NCBI RefSeq assembly: GCF_003324485.1
Contig: NZ_QODK01000002.1
Coordinates: 1,054,001 to 1,118,000, forward strand
DNA: 64,000 nt
Direction: 5' to 3'
Source of the DNA: Cohaesibacter intestini
GTDB taxonomy: Bacteria; Pseudomonadota; Alphaproteobacteria; Rhizobiales; Cohaesibacteraceae
This document shows, in pieces, positions 30,253 through 38,971 of the stretch. The translations under genes and the position numbers were made by a program. The notes below the pieces were generated by a model, which was not told where the DNA came from, did no database searches, and was given only the letters and a program-made list of their open reading frames with translations. Position 1 is the stretch's first letter. Each line of letters begins with the position of its first letter.

Positions 30253-30891
30253 TCACACCGACGGTCGATAAAGCGCCAGTTTGGCACCAAAACCGAGGAA
30301 AACCACACCGGTCACACCCTTCAGCCATCTCTGGAAGACACCATTTTGGGCCATCGTCGTCAGTCTGGACAGCAGAAGCACCATCGCACCGAACCAGATC
30401 GCATTGATCACAGAATGCACGAAGACCAACGTAAAGGACGCTGCGACCGATGTTTCTCCGATGGTTATGAATTGCGGAAAGGCTGCCAGATAAAACATCG
30501 AAACCTTCGGATTGAGTGCATTAGTCAGAAGGCCCTCAAAATAGGCGCCAATCAGGCGTCGCTTTCTTTTGGCGGGCTGGACAGAAGCACCCGCAGAGCC
30601 ACCTTTGTAAGCCGCAATCAGCGACTTGATGCCGATCCAGCACAAATAGGCAGCCCCGACATATTTGACGATCGCAAAAGCCGTTGCCGATTTCACAAGC
30701 AGAATGGAAATACCCATAATCGCCATCGCACCATGCAAATAGAAACCTGTGACGAACCCCGCCACATTGGCGAAACCCGCAGCGCGCCCGGACGTCGGAA
30801 CGGTTCTGGCAATCAGCACCCCATTGGGGCCGGGCGAGATAACCAGCAAACTGGCCACAAATGCAAATGTAAGAATCTCGGATAGTGTCAT
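30253..30891 (-). CDS. LysE family translocator
   Basis: Inner-membrane amino-acid exporter family, 212 residues with about six helices. The N-terminal pattern VISPGPNGVLIARTVPTSGRAAGFANVAGF is the LysE/RhtB opening. AAYLCWIGIKSLIAAYKGG and FFEGLLTNALNPKVSMFYLAAFPQFI (here EGLLTNALNPKVSMFYLAAF) are also family-typical. The exported compound cannot be deduced. It is convergent with prs and divergent from marC. Confidence 0.88.
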   Translation of the reverse strand: MTLSEILTFAFVASLLVISPGPNGVLIARTVPTSGRAAGFANVAGFVTGFYLHGAMAIMGISILLVKSATAFAIVKYVGAAYLCWIGIKSLIAAYKGGSAGASVQPAKRKRRLIGAYFEGLLTNALNPKVSMFYLAAFPQFITIGETSVAASFTLVFVHSVINAIWFGAMVLLLSRLTTMAQNGVFQRWLKGVTGVVFLGFGAKLALYRPSV

Positions 30892-31044
30892 CGCAGTCCC
30901 CCTAATGAGCGTTCCACGCTACGCACATTTCCTCAGAAACACAATATGAGCGCGCGACCGAGTCCAAGCCGAACAAATGTTGAAAGCGCCCCCAATCCGC
31001 ATTTTCCCATAGGCGATCTCTCAACAACCGCCTATATAAGAGCC

Positions 31045-31707
31045 ATGATGAATAGCGCTATCAATTGGACCGACCTGTTCAGAGAGCTGATCACGATTTT
31101 CGTCGTGATCGATCCGATCGGCTCCATTCCTGTCTATCTGTTTGCAGTCCAATCGGTGCCAGCCCATTTGCATCGACGCTTTGCTGTGCGCGCTGTTGCG
31201 ATTGCCACCCTTGTGTTGCTGGCCTTCCTGATTGGCGGGCAAGTCGTTCTTGAAACCATCGGCTTGCGCCTTGGCTCCTTTCAGATTGCCGGAGGCCTTG
31301 TCCTTTTCCTGTTTGCTCTGAGCATGATTTTCGGTGAATCAAAGCCCAATCTGGAAATCGCCGAAGCGGAACGGGACCATTTATCGAGCGCCGTCTTCCC
31401 CCTTGCCATCCCAAGCATCGCATCCCCCGGGGCCATGCTCGCCATTGTCATTCTCACCGAGAATCGCAGCAACACGCTCGCCGAGCAAACTGTCACGGCA
31501 AGCCTATTGCTTCTCGTCTTGCTCTTCACTTTGCTATTGCTGCTGGCGGCGACCTTCATCTTCAAACTGATCGGCAAGACTGGTGCCTCCATCATCTCAC
31601 GCGTGATGGGGCTGATCCTCGCCACCATTGCCGTTGACGCCATCCTCAATGGTCTGGATGCTGTCGGCATATTGGAAGTGGCTAACACTGGACCCCCTGC
31701 CCTTTGA
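31045..31707 (+). CDS. MarC family (UPF0056) integral membrane protein
   Basis: A 220-residue inner-membrane protein with about six helices. Its features are FVVIDPIGSIPVYL, LGSFQIAGGLVLFLFALSMIFG, AVFPLAIPSIASPGAMLAIVIL and SRVMGLILATIAVDAILNGL. This is the MarC pattern; the family's transport role is unsettled. The ATG ATG pair at 31045/31048 begins the family-like sequence; the frame is open to 30946 without similarity. Confidence 0.88.
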   Translation: MMNSAINWTDLFRELITIFVVIDPIGSIPVYLFAVQSVPAHLHRRFAVRAVAIATLVLLAFLIGGQVVLETIGLRLGSFQIAGGLVLFLFALSMIFGESKPNLEIAEAERDHLSSAVFPLAIPSIASPGAMLAIVILTENRSNTLAEQTVTASLLLLVLLFTLLLLLAATFIFKLIGKTGASIISRVMGLILATIAVDAILNGLDAVGILEVANTGPPAL

Positions 31708-31822
31708 GCAGGCTTTGCCGATTGGCAGCATTCAGACCATCAGAATGACGCCCAAAACAGCAAAAAACCGCACCTTTGCGCCCTTTGCCTGCTTGCCATC
31801 GTCGCCATCTTGCCCTATAAGC

Positions 31823-31850
31823 CCTCCAGCTGCCTCTACACCCTTGGAGG
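31823..31850 (+). promoter_or_regulatory. rplY leader hairpin 1 (sequesters an upstream RBS)
   Basis: CCTCCA (31823-31828) pairs with TGGAGG (31845-31850). The second arm overlaps a strong Shine-Dalgarno, GGAGGAG (31846-31852). That site lies 9 nt before an ATG at 31862, which opens a 46-codon ORF running out of frame into rplY. Confidence 0.4.
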
Positions 31851-31863
31851 AGTTGCAGCAAAT

Positions 31864-31887
31864 GGGCCGATGGATCGGCCCTTTTTT
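31864..31887 (+). terminator. Attenuator-like terminator in rplY leader
   Basis: GGGCCGA (31864-31870), loop TGGA, TCGGCCC (31875-31881), then six T. The T-run ends only 9 nt before the AGGAG of rplY, so any rplY transcript started upstream must read through it. Confidence 0.75.
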
Positions 31888-31908
31888 GATCTTTTTAGGA
31901 GTTCTCAA

Positions 31909-32523
31909 ATGGCTGAATTTGAATTCAAAGCAGAACGCCGTGACCGGGCCGGTAAGGGGGCCGCTCGTGCATTGCGTCGCGCTGGCCGCGTACCTGCCGT
32001 AATCTATGGCGACAAGAAAGACCCCATCTCCATTTCCATCCCTTACAAGGAAACGGAATTGCAGATCCAGAAGGGCGGCTTTCTGTCCCACGTCATCACC
32101 GTTGATATTGATGGCGAGAAAATCCGCGTGATCCCACGTGACTACCAGCTCGACGTTGTCCGTGACTTCCCTGTCCATGTTGATTTCCTGCGCGTTTCCC
32201 GCAGCACCAAAATCACTGTTGGTGTGCATGTTACGTTCCTCAACGAAGAGACCTGCCCAGGCCTCAAGCGTGGTGGTGCTTTGAACATTGTGCGCCGTGA
32301 AGTGGAAGTCCTGTGCCCAGCGACTGAAATTCCAGAATCCATCGTCATCGATCTGAAAGACGCTGACCTCGGTGATTCCATCCACATTTCCGCAGTTGCT
32401 CTGCCGGAAGGTGTGACCCCAACCATCACTGATCGCGACTTCACCATCGTCACCATCGCTGCTCCTGCCGGCTTCAATGAAGCAGAAGAAGGCGAAGAAG
32501 ACGAAGCAGCGGAAGCTGAATAA
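31909..32523 (+). CDS. rplY: 50S ribosomal protein L25/general stress protein Ctc
   Basis: 5S rRNA-binding protein of the large subunit, 204 residues. It combines the L25 domain (RDRAGKGAARALRRAGRVPAVIYG, VHVDFLRV) with the C-terminal TL5/Ctc domain (CPGLKRGGALNIVRREVEVLCPA as adjacent stretches) and an acidic tail. AGGAG lies 7 nt before the ATG at 31909. The gene heads the conserved rplY-pth-ychF translation cluster and follows a leader with an attenuator-like hairpin. Confidence 0.96.
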   Translation: MAEFEFKAERRDRAGKGAARALRRAGRVPAVIYGDKKDPISISIPYKETELQIQKGGFLSHVITVDIDGEKIRVIPRDYQLDVVRDFPVHVDFLRVSRSTKITVGVHVTFLNEETCPGLKRGGALNIVRREVEVLCPATEIPESIVIDLKDADLGDSIHISAVALPEGVTPTITDRDFTIVTIAAPAGFNEAEEGEEDEAAEAE

Positions 32524-32574
32524 TAGGTCCTGTCTAACAGAACCTGACGAAATCAGGGTTCGGGAGGATATTCC

Positions 32575-33330
32575 ATGTATCTGCTTGTCGGACTTGGTAA
32601 CCCCGGACCCAAATATGCGTCCAACCGCCACAATATCGGCTTCATGGCAGTGGACGAGATCGCCCGCCAGCACAATTTTTCCCCTTGGCGGCGCAAATTT
32701 CAGGGTGAAGTCTGTGAAGGCCAGATCGGTCGCCACAAAGCCCTGTTGCTCAAGCCTACCACCTATATGAATGAATCCGGTCGCTCTGTTGCGGAAGCCT
32801 GTCGCTTCTACAAGATTGAGCCGAAGGATGTCTTCGTCTATCACGACGAGCTTGATTTGGCCCCCGGCAAGGTCAAGGCCAAGCTTGGTGGCGGTGTCGC
32901 GGGACACAATGGCTTGCGCTCCACCGGAGCCCATATCGGCAACGATTTTCATCGCGTCCGTCTGGGGATCGGCCATCCGGGCCGTGACCGGGTCACTCAA
33001 TGGGTGCTGGGCGATTTTGCCAAGGCCGATCGTGATTGGCTCGAGCCATTGATCGATGCGCTCGCCAAGTCTGCACCAAGCCTTTTGGCCGGAGATCTCG
33101 GCCGCTTCATGACAGATTTCAGCCACACGCTGAACCCTCCCGTCAATGGCCACAAAAAGGCGCGCCCGGAGAACAAGGCCGAGCAGAACCAACCAGATAA
33201 TTCAGACAAATCAGTCAAATCAGTCAAATCAGACAAGGGCGCGACGCCAACAAGCACGTCGGACGCGGCCCCGAAAAACGCAATGGCCGAAGCTCTCAAG
33301 AAGCTGATGTCGGTCAAGAAGGATAACTAG
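32575..33330 (+). CDS. pth: Peptidyl-tRNA hydrolase with repeat-bearing C-terminal extension
   Basis: Releases peptides from prematurely dissociated peptidyl-tRNA. The core (residues 1-190) has the catalytic Asn and His in [49 protein letters not shown] and GHNGLRS. At 251 residues it exceeds the usual 190-200. The excess is a Lys/Asp/Ser-rich tail with a four-unit 9-bp repeat coding S-D/V-K. GGGAGG precedes the ATG, and ychF starts 1 nt after the stop. Confidence 0.96.
   Translation: MYLLVGLGNPGPKYASNRHNIGFMAVDEIARQHNFSPWRRKFQGEVCEGQIGRHKALLLKPTTYMNESGRSVAEACRFYKIEPKDVFVYHDELDLAPGKVKAKLGGGVAGHNGLRSTGAHIGNDFHRVRLGIGHPGRDRVTQWVLGDFAKADRDWLEPLIDALAKSAPSLLAGDLGRFMTDFSHTLNPPVNGHKKARPENKAEQNQPDNSDKSVKSVKSDKGATPTSTSDAAPKNAMAEALKKLMSVKKDN
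33202..33237 (+). repeat. 9-bp in-frame tandem repeat inside pth
   Basis: Four units: TCAGACAAA, TCAGTCAAA, TCAGTCAAA, TCAGACAAG. They encode [12 protein letters not shown] in the tail of peptidyl-tRNA hydrolase. Copy-number change would not shift the frame. Confidence 0.9.
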
Positions 33331-33331
33331 T

Positions 33332-34432
33332 ATGGGTTTCAAATGCGGCATTGTCGGCCTGCCCAACGTCGGCAAATCCACCCTGTTCAACGCACTGACC
33401 AAAACGGCAGCCGCTCAGGCCGCCAACTATCCCTTCTGCACCATTGAACCAAATACCGGTGACGTGGCCGTGCCGGATTCCCGCATGGATGCCATCGCCA
33501 AGGTTGCTGGGTCCAAGGAAATCATCCCGACCCGCCTCACCTTCGTTGACATTGCCGGTCTGGTGCGTGGTGCCTCCAAGGGTGAAGGCCTCGGCAACCA
33601 GTTCCTTGCCAACATCCGCGAAGTGGACGCCATTGTCCATGTCTTGCGCTGCTTTGAAGACGAAGACATCACCCATGTCGAAGGCAAGATCGATCCGGTG
33701 GTCGATGCCGACACGGTGGAAACCGAGCTGATGATCTCTGATATGGAGAGCCTTGAGCGCCGCGTCGCCAACCTGCGCAAGCGCGGCCAGACCGGCGACA
33801 AGGAAGCCAAGCTTCAGGTCGCCCTGATGGACCGCATTCTCGAGCTGCTGCATGACGGCAAACCTGCCCGCATGCTCGACACGGCGGACGAAGAAGAACG
33901 CAAGGCCGTCAAGGCCCTCAACCTGCTGACCACCAAACCAGTGCTTTATGTCTGCAACGTCGACGAAGAAAGCACAGCCACAGGCAACAGCTTCTCCAAA
34001 GCGGTCGAGGAAATGGCCGCCGCGCAGGGCAACGGCGCCGTGGTCATTTCGGCCGCCATTGAAGCCGAAATTTCTCAGCTGGACGCAGAGGAACAGGAAG
34101 AATTCCTCGAAACCCTCGGGCTGGAAGAACCGGGCCTCGACCGGATGATCCGCGCTGGCTATGACCTGTTGCACCTGATCACCTATTTCACCGCAGGTCC
34201 GAAAGAAACCCGCGCATGGACCGTGACCAAAGGCTCCCGTGCCCCGCAAGCTGCTGGCGTCATTCATACCGATTTCGAGCGTGGCTTCATTCGCGCCCAG
34301 ACCATCGCTTATGATGATTATGTCTCTCTGGGTGGCGAGACCGCGGCCAAGGAAGCGGGCAAGGCGCGCGACGAAGGCAAGGAATATGTGGTGCAGGACG
34401 GCGACGTCATGCTCTTCAAGTTCAACACTTGA
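33332..34432 (+). CDS. ychF: Redox-regulated ATPase YchF (Obg-related)
   Basis: Universally conserved P-loop NTPase of the Obg group that prefers ATP; 366 residues. The P-loop is [15 protein letters not shown], with [23 protein letters not shown] at switch II/G3. In place of the GTP-specific NKxD it has YVCNVDEE, as YchF proteins do. The C-terminal TGS-like domain ends in GDVMLFKFN. It binds ribosomes and tRNA-related factors in other bacteria, fitting its rplY-pth context. Confidence 0.97.
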   Translation: MGFKCGIVGLPNVGKSTLFNALTKTAAAQAANYPFCTIEPNTGDVAVPDSRMDAIAKVAGSKEIIPTRLTFVDIAGLVRGASKGEGLGNQFLANIREVDAIVHVLRCFEDEDITHVEGKIDPVVDADTVETELMISDMESLERRVANLRKRGQTGDKEAKLQVALMDRILELLHDGKPARMLDTADEEERKAVKALNLLTTKPVLYVCNVDEESTATGNSFSKAVEEMAAAQGNGAVVISAAIEAEISQLDAEEQEEFLETLGLEEPGLDRMIRAGYDLLHLITYFTAGPKETRAWTVTKGSRAPQAAGVIHTDFERGFIRAQTIAYDDYVSLGGETAAKEAGKARDEGKEYVVQDGDVMLFKFNT

Positions 34433-34452
34433 TCACGCCAACAACCACACAT

Positions 34453-34490
34453 AAAAAAACCGGTCTGGATTGCTCCAGACCGGTTTTTTG
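34453..34490. terminator. Bidirectional terminator between ychF and yceI
   Basis: A 16-bp perfect stem AAAAAACCGGTCTGGA / TCCAGACCGGTTTTTT around loop TTGC (34470-34473). It has T-runs on both strands. Confidence 0.93.
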
Positions 34491-34508
34491 TTGTCTGAGC
34501 GGCAAGTC

Positions 34509-35087
34509 TTACTTGCGGACACCTTCAACATTCAAGGTCAGATCGATGGTTCCGAAATCCATTTTGAAACCATAATCTTTCAACGCAATCGAAGTGGTGC
34601 CTTTGAAGCCTGCACGATAGCCACCCCAAGGGTCTTTGCCTTCACCAACGAATTCTGCATCGATCACCACTGGCTTGGTTACACCGCGCAAGGTGAAGTC
34701 GCCCGTGATTTTGGCGGTTTTGTCGCCGGTCAGCTCAATGCCGGTGGATACGAAGGACGCAGTTGGATATTTGCTGACTTCCAGGAAATCGGCGGTGCGC
34801 AAATGCTTGTCACGCTCGGCATGATTGGTATCAACGCTGTCTGTTTCGATTTCGACCGCCACTTTGGAGGCTGCCGGAGCATCCTTGTCGTAGGAGAAGT
34901 CACCACTAAAGGTGTTGAAGCGACCGGTGGTGTAAGAAATACCAAGGTGAGACGCAGAAAAAGCGATGGAAGCGTGCGCCCCTTGGGTGTCAATCACATA
35001 GTCAGCAGCCAGTGCAGGGCTGGCAACTGCAGCAGCGAGACCGAGGCCGCCAACAACGGCGAAAGCGCGAAGATTTTTGATGAACAT
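34509..35087 (-). CDS. YceI family periplasmic lipid-binding protein
   Basis: A 192-residue exported lipocalin-like protein; relatives bind polyisoprenoids. The signal peptide ends PALA-A. The mature part shows [32 protein letters not shown] over two strands, [24 protein letters not shown] and [18 protein letters not shown], all YceI hallmarks. The adjacent cytochrome b561-type gene 61 nt downstream is the usual partner, suggesting a quinone- or isoprenoid-linked role. Here it is the downstream gene of that pair. Confidence 0.93.
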   Translation of the reverse strand: MFIKNLRAFAVVGGLGLAAAVASPALAADYVIDTQGAHASIAFSASHLGISYTTGRFNTFSGDFSYDKDAPAASKVAVEIETDSVDTNHAERDKHLRTADFLEVSKYPTASFVSTGIELTGDKTAKITGDFTLRGVTKPVVIDAEFVGEGKDPWGGYRAGFKGTTSIALKDYGFKMDFGTIDLTLNVEGVRK

Positions 35088-35148
35088 GGGAAGATTCCTT
35101 TTGAGTGGGAGATGTTACGTTTAAGATCCAGTTTGAAGCAAGGTCGCC

Positions 35149-35700
35149 CTAGCCGCGAAGCATGCGCTTCAGGGTAACGTCCTTATCGAGAAAATGATGT
35201 TTGAGAGCTGCCAGCGCGTGAAATCCGGCCAAGCCAATCACGCCCCATGCGAGCCATTCATGGACAAGACCGGCGACATCTTCCAAGCCGCGTTGCTCGA
35301 TGAGCGAGGGCACTTCGAACAGACCGAACACGGCGATGCCGCGGCCATCAGCGGTGGAAATGAAATAGCCGGACACCATGATGACCAGAAGCAGACCATA
35401 AAAGGCCAGATGCGCCACGTGCGAGCCAAGTCGCTCCCAGCGGCCCAGATGATTATCGGACGGTACTTTGTTCACCTGACGCCAAACAAAGCGGAGCAGC
35501 AGCAAAGCCAGCAGAAGCAAGCCAACCGATTTATGCAAATCCGGCGCAGATCGATAATATGGGCTGTAATAGTCGAGCCCGCGCATCCATATTCCCAGCC
35601 CAAACATTATGAATATCGCCAAGGCCATACCCCAATGCAACAGACGGGAAAGCCATCCATAGGTACTATCACTGTTCTTGATGGTCATGTGCGGGTCCAT
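35149..35700 (-). CDS. Cytochrome b561-type di-haem membrane protein
   Basis: A 183-residue four-helix cytochrome b of the CybB type. Candidate haem-ligand histidines are in WLSRLLHWGMA (helix 1), APDLHKSVGLLLLALLLLR (helix 2), LVHEWLAWG (helix 4 region) and GFHALAALKHHF. It probably exchanges electrons with the quinone pool. It precedes yceI on the same strand and is divergent from a LysR gene. Start codons at 35700 and 35688 are both possible; neither has a strong RBS. Confidence 0.88.
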   Translation of the reverse strand: MDPHMTIKNSDSTYGWLSRLLHWGMALAIFIMFGLGIWMRGLDYYSPYYRSAPDLHKSVGLLLLALLLLRFVWRQVNKVPSDNHLGRWERLGSHVAHLAFYGLLLVIMVSGYFISTADGRGIAVFGLFEVPSLIEQRGLEDVAGLVHEWLAWGVIGLAGFHALAALKHHFLDKDVTLKRMLRG

Positions 35701-35803
35701 TCATGATCTACAACTCATTGCTACGCACTGTTTCATGCCTTCATATACATAACAGTGCCGATGGCTGATAAAATGGAGTGCCAATGCTGAGACTTAAACA
35801 CCA

Positions 35804-35836
35804 GAATTGGCAATTCATAATCAATGATGTATTGAT
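35804..35836. promoter_or_regulatory. Paired palindromes, candidate LysR-type operator
   Basis: GAATTG-G-CAATTC (35804-35816) and ATCAAT-GATGT-ATTGAT (35820-35836) stand side by side just before the LysR gene start, in the divergent gap with cytochrome b561. The second overlaps the translation initiation region. Binding by the adjacent regulator is inferred from position. Confidence 0.4.
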
Positions 35837-35842
35837 AATCCC

Positions 35843-36751
35843 ATGGATACACTTTTGGGGATGCGCACCTTCTGCGCCGTGGTCAATGAAGGCTCCTTCA
35901 TCAAGGGTGCCGAAAGCCTTGACATGTCAGCCGCCTTGGCCAGCAAATATGTCGGTCAGTTGGAGGAGCGCCTTGGCGTGCGGTTGCTGAATCGCACCAC
36001 CCGCTCCATGGCCCTGACGGAAGCGGGGCAGGCCTATTTTGATGAATGTGCCCAGCTGATTGCCGATTTTGACATGCTGGAGACGGTCACGCGGGATCGA
36101 CAGGCCACACCGGTGGGCCATTTGCGGATCTCCGCCCCGGTCTCCTTTGGTCAGGACCGCCTGACGGAGGCTCTTGCTGCCTTCTTGCGACAGCATCCGG
36201 GCATTTCCATTGAAACCAAGCTGACCGATCGCTTCGTCAATATCGTCAACGAAGGCTATGACATGGCAATCCGTATCGGCAAACTTGAGGATTCAAGCCT
36301 CATTGCCCGCAAATTGCTGCCAATTTCTATCAGCTTCTTTGCCGCGCCAACTTATCTCGCTGCCCATGGCACCCCGCAACACCCCGAAGACCTGCTCGCC
36401 CATCAATGCATCGTCGACATGAATCATCGAGGCCGCAACAATTGGCAGTTTGAGACGGATGAGGGCACACGGATGATCAGTGTCAAAGGACAGTATCTCA
36501 CTGACAGCGCCGATTCCTGCCGCATGATGGCCCTTTGTGGCCTTGGCATAGGCTGCGCGCCCTCCTTCGTGGTTGAAGATGACATCAGGAACGGGCATTT
36601 GGTCCCCCTGCTGACGGATCTCACCCATGCTGAGCATAATCTGTATGCGCTTTACCCTCACAGCCGCCACGTGGCCAGCAAGGTGCGCCTTTGTGTCGAT
36701 TTCCTCGCGCACTATTTTGCCGATGGCAATCCCGCCCTTTCGTCGCGGTAA
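35843..36751 (+). CDS. LysR family transcriptional regulator
   Basis: A 302-residue LTTR. The N-terminal HTH reads LLGMRTFCAVVNEGSFIKGAESLDMSAALASKYVGQLEERLGVRLLNRTTRSMALTEAG (in several stretches). The effector domain begins GHLRISAPVSFGQDRL, typical of the CrgA/DsdC-like subgroup. It ends with a hydrophobic SFFAAP and YALYPHSRHVASKVR. It is divergent from the cytochrome b561-yceI pair, its likely target. The inducer is unknown. Confidence 0.92.
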   Translation: MDTLLGMRTFCAVVNEGSFIKGAESLDMSAALASKYVGQLEERLGVRLLNRTTRSMALTEAGQAYFDECAQLIADFDMLETVTRDRQATPVGHLRISAPVSFGQDRLTEALAAFLRQHPGISIETKLTDRFVNIVNEGYDMAIRIGKLEDSSLIARKLLPISISFFAAPTYLAAHGTPQHPEDLLAHQCIVDMNHRGRNNWQFETDEGTRMISVKGQYLTDSADSCRMMALCGLGIGCAPSFVVEDDIRNGHLVPLLTDLTHAEHNLYALYPHSRHVASKVRLCVDFLAHYFADGNPALSSR

Positions 36752-36774
36752 TCAGAGCAGCAGCTGTCAGGCAA

Positions 36775-36806
36775 CAAAAAAGCCGGGCTTGAACCAAGCT
36801 CGGCTA
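36775..36806 (-). terminator. Rho-independent terminator after DUF2892 gene
   Basis: On the minus strand AGCCGAGCTT, loop GGTTC, AAGCCCGGCT, followed by TTTTTTG. One G-U pair in a 10-bp stem. It lies between the LysR stop and the DUF2892 stop. Confidence 0.75.
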
Positions 36807-36862
36807 TTGACGATCCGCCAGGGATCAATTGTCCGGTCTCCATGCTGCGGCATCCCCACGGC

Positions 36863-37054
36863 TTACCGCACTGCAGCAACGGTATTTAAGCCAACAAGAT
36901 TATAGAGTGGGCAGACGCGGAAAATACCGGAAATGTAAGGAGCAAGTCCAAGCAATCCCCACCAGCCAACTGGTTCGAAGAAAATCATTCCGAGCAGCAC
37001 GAACCCAATAATGATCCGAAACGTGCGATCGGTAGAGCCAACATTTTCTCTCAT
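36863..37054 (-). CDS. DUF2892 (YgaP-like) small membrane protein
   Basis: A 63-residue protein with two hydrophobic segments (IIIGFVLLGMIFFEP and WWGLLGLAPYISGIF). N-terminal MRENVGSTDRTFRIIIG and C-terminal CPLYNLVGLNT match the DUF2892 pattern N-G..DR..R...G and G..CP.Y...G. In YgaP-like proteins this segment anchors a rhodanese; here it stands alone. The function is unknown. Confidence 0.85.
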   Translation of the reverse strand: MRENVGSTDRTFRIIIGFVLLGMIFFEPVGWWGLLGLAPYISGIFRVCPLYNLVGLNTVAAVR

Positions 37055-37273
37055 GAGCCTTCTCCCTTATTGTCATACAAGGGAGATTGTACCGCAAAAC
37101 TACGCAATTTCGGTTGGTACGCCCGTATATGTGCGCATCGGTCACAGATCCAAAAGTCGATAAAGGTAGACACAACACGGAGAAGTTGGTCGCAACTTCA
37201 TTGTAAGTGTTTGAAATTAATAAACATTGCTTTCGCCTCCGCCTTTTGTAAAGCTATGAATAAAACAGTGGAG
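37055..37273. other. AT-rich gap
   Basis: About 220 nt between the DUF2892 start and the apt terminator. It is noticeably AT-rich at 37190-37270. No small ORF with an RBS and no RNA gene is recognised. Confidence 0.35.
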
Positions 37274-37316
37274 AACAAAAAAAGCCACCCCATTTTTGCA
37301 TAGCAGGGTGGCTTCC
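37274..37316 (-). terminator. Rho-independent terminator after apt
   Basis: On the minus strand AAGCCACCC (37314-37306) pairs with GGGTGGCTT (37290-37282), followed by a run of seven T. The loop is about 15 nt. Confidence 0.8.
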
Positions 37317-37363
37317 ACAGATGGCATCAAACGGATCGCGCGTAAGTCGCCCGATTTACAATC

Positions 37364-37909
37364 TCAAAGACCTTCAAAAGCCATCAAAGTATGCACTTCG
37401 ATGCCTTTCTCGCGCAGCAAGGCTGCACCGCCCAAATCAGGCAAATCGATCACGAAAGAAGCAGCGACAATCTCGCCACCAACCCGGTCGAGCAGATCAA
37501 AGGCCGCCACAGCCGTTCCGCCAGTGGCAATCAGGTCATCAATCAGCAGGATTTTCTCCCCCGGAGCGATCGCATCTGCATGCAGCTCAATCCGGTCGGT
37601 GCCATATTCGAGCGCATAGTCCTGACCGACCACCTCGCCGGGCAGCTTGCCCTGCTTGCGGATCGGCACAAAACCGACGCCCAGCAGATCGGCAATCGCC
37701 CCACCAAAAATGAAGCCACGGGCCTCGATGCCTGCCACTTTGGAAATGCCCTTGCCCTGATAAGGTGCCGCCAGTTCGCGCACCGACTGACGAAATCCCT
37801 CGCCATGCGCGATCAGGCTGGTGATATCGCGGAAGATAATCCCGGCTTTGGGATAATCCGGAATCGACCGGATCAGGCTTTTGAGGTCGAGTGCTTCACT
37901 GGTTTGCAT
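37364..37909 (-). CDS. apt: Adenine phosphoribosyltransferase
   Basis: Converts adenine and PRPP to AMP; 181 residues. The PRPP-binding signature [17 protein letters not shown] is clear, as are [30 protein letters not shown] and [12 protein letters not shown]. The ATG at 37909 has GGAG 7 nt upstream; a GTG at 37921 overlaps that site. It lies 15 nt after mtnP on the same strand. MtnP releases adenine from MTA and Apt recycles it. Confidence 0.96.
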   Translation of the reverse strand: MQTSEALDLKSLIRSIPDYPKAGIIFRDITSLIAHGEGFRQSVRELAAPYQGKGISKVAGIEARGFIFGGAIADLLGVGFVPIRKQGKLPGEVVGQDYALEYGTDRIELHADAIAPGEKILLIDDLIATGGTAVAAFDLLDRVGGEIVAASFVIDLPDLGGAALLREKGIEVHTLMAFEGL

Positions 37910-37924
37910 GGGTTGCTCCACTTG

Positions 37925-38800
37925 TCATTTCTTCAGAATGCGCCCGGCCACAGCGTCCAGCTTGGCCATCAACTTCGGATCACGTTGGTCATAAGCGGTC
38001 ACCAATGCATATTCAAGCGCCCTGTCCGACCCAATCGGGCACTCGACATGGTCCTTTGGCATGATCTGGGCCAAACGGGCCACCAACCGCTGCGCTTTTT
38101 CGGAATTTTCCTGCAGCACGCGAATGATATCCTTGATATCAACACTGCCATGGTCCGGGTGCCAACAATCATAATCGGTCACCATCGCCACCGTCGCATA
38201 GCAAATCTCTGCCTCACGGGCCAGCTTGGCTTCTGGCATGTTGGTCATGCCGATCACGTCGCAGCCCCAGCTGCGATAAAGCTGGCTCTCGGCAAGCGAG
38301 GAAAATTGCGGCCCCTCCATCGCCAGATAGGTGCCTCCCTTGGCATAGTCGAGCCTCTCTTGCTTGGCGGCATCCTCAACCATATCCATCAGCGCCGGAC
38401 TGATAGGGTCAGCAAGCGAAACATGGGCCACACAGCCCGAGCCGAAAAAGCTTTTCTCGCGGGCAAAGGTGCGATCGATAAACTGATCCACCAGCACAAA
38501 ACTGCCCGGTGCATAGGCTTCCTTCAAGGAGCCGCAGGCGGAGACAGACACCAGATCGGTCACCCCGGCCCGTTTCATCACATCGATGTTGGCGCGATAA
38601 TTGATCTCACTGGGACTATGCACATGACCGCGCCCATGGCGGGGCAGGAAAACAGTTTTGCGGCCATGCAACTCACCAATCCGCACGGCATCCGAAGGCG
38701 CGCCCCAGGGACTGTCGATGGTCACCCACTCGCCATTTTCAAATCCGGGCAGATCATAAAGCCCTGATCCTCCGATAATGCCCAACACCGCTTCTGTCAT
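37925..38800 (-). CDS. mtnP: S-methyl-5'-thioadenosine phosphorylase
   Basis: Cleaves methylthioadenosine to adenine and methylthioribose-1-phosphate; 291 residues. Phosphate-binding GIIGGSGLYDLPG and PRHGRGHVHSPSEINYRANI are diagnostic. GVTDLVSVSACGSL, MEGPQFSSLAES and VIGMTNMPEAKLAREAEI also match the family. The ATG at 38800 begins the canonical sequence; the frame is open to 38920, which overlaps the petC terminator. Adenine goes to Apt, encoded next. Confidence 0.96.
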   Translation of the reverse strand: MTEAVLGIIGGSGLYDLPGFENGEWVTIDSPWGAPSDAVRIGELHGRKTVFLPRHGRGHVHSPSEINYRANIDVMKRAGVTDLVSVSACGSLKEAYAPGSFVLVDQFIDRTFAREKSFFGSGCVAHVSLADPISPALMDMVEDAAKQERLDYAKGGTYLAMEGPQFSSLAESQLYRSWGCDVIGMTNMPEAKLAREAEICYATVAMVTDYDCWHPDHGSVDIKDIIRVLQENSEKAQRLVARLAQIMPKDHVECPIGSDRALEYALVTAYDQRDPKLMAKLDAVAGRILKK

Positions 38801-38919
38801 CGTCCCCACTCCATTGTCTGCCTGCATCCAGCCTCTCGCCCATCGCTTCGGGTCGAAACGCCTCGCCGGGCAGTTTGCCAAAGCCTGATGGCAACCGAAA
38901 GGAAAAAGCCATTTGCACA

Positions 38920-38949
38920 CAAAAAAAGGGGCTCCGAAAAGCCCCTTTC
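38920..38949 (-). terminator. Rho-independent terminator after cytochrome bc1 operon
   Basis: On the minus strand AAAGGGGCT, loop of about 6 nt (TTTCGG), AGCCCC, then eight T. It separates petC from mtnP, so mtnP-apt needs its own promoter or readthrough. Confidence 0.88.
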
Positions 38950-38971
38950 CAATCTTGTCACCCGGCAGGCC

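Noticed and set aside
30024-30308. 94-codon minus-strand ORF containing a repeated LSAFCFAKA sequence
   Set aside because: The amino-acid repeat is only translation of the REP-like palindromes, and the frame crosses the terminator and overlaps the prs end.
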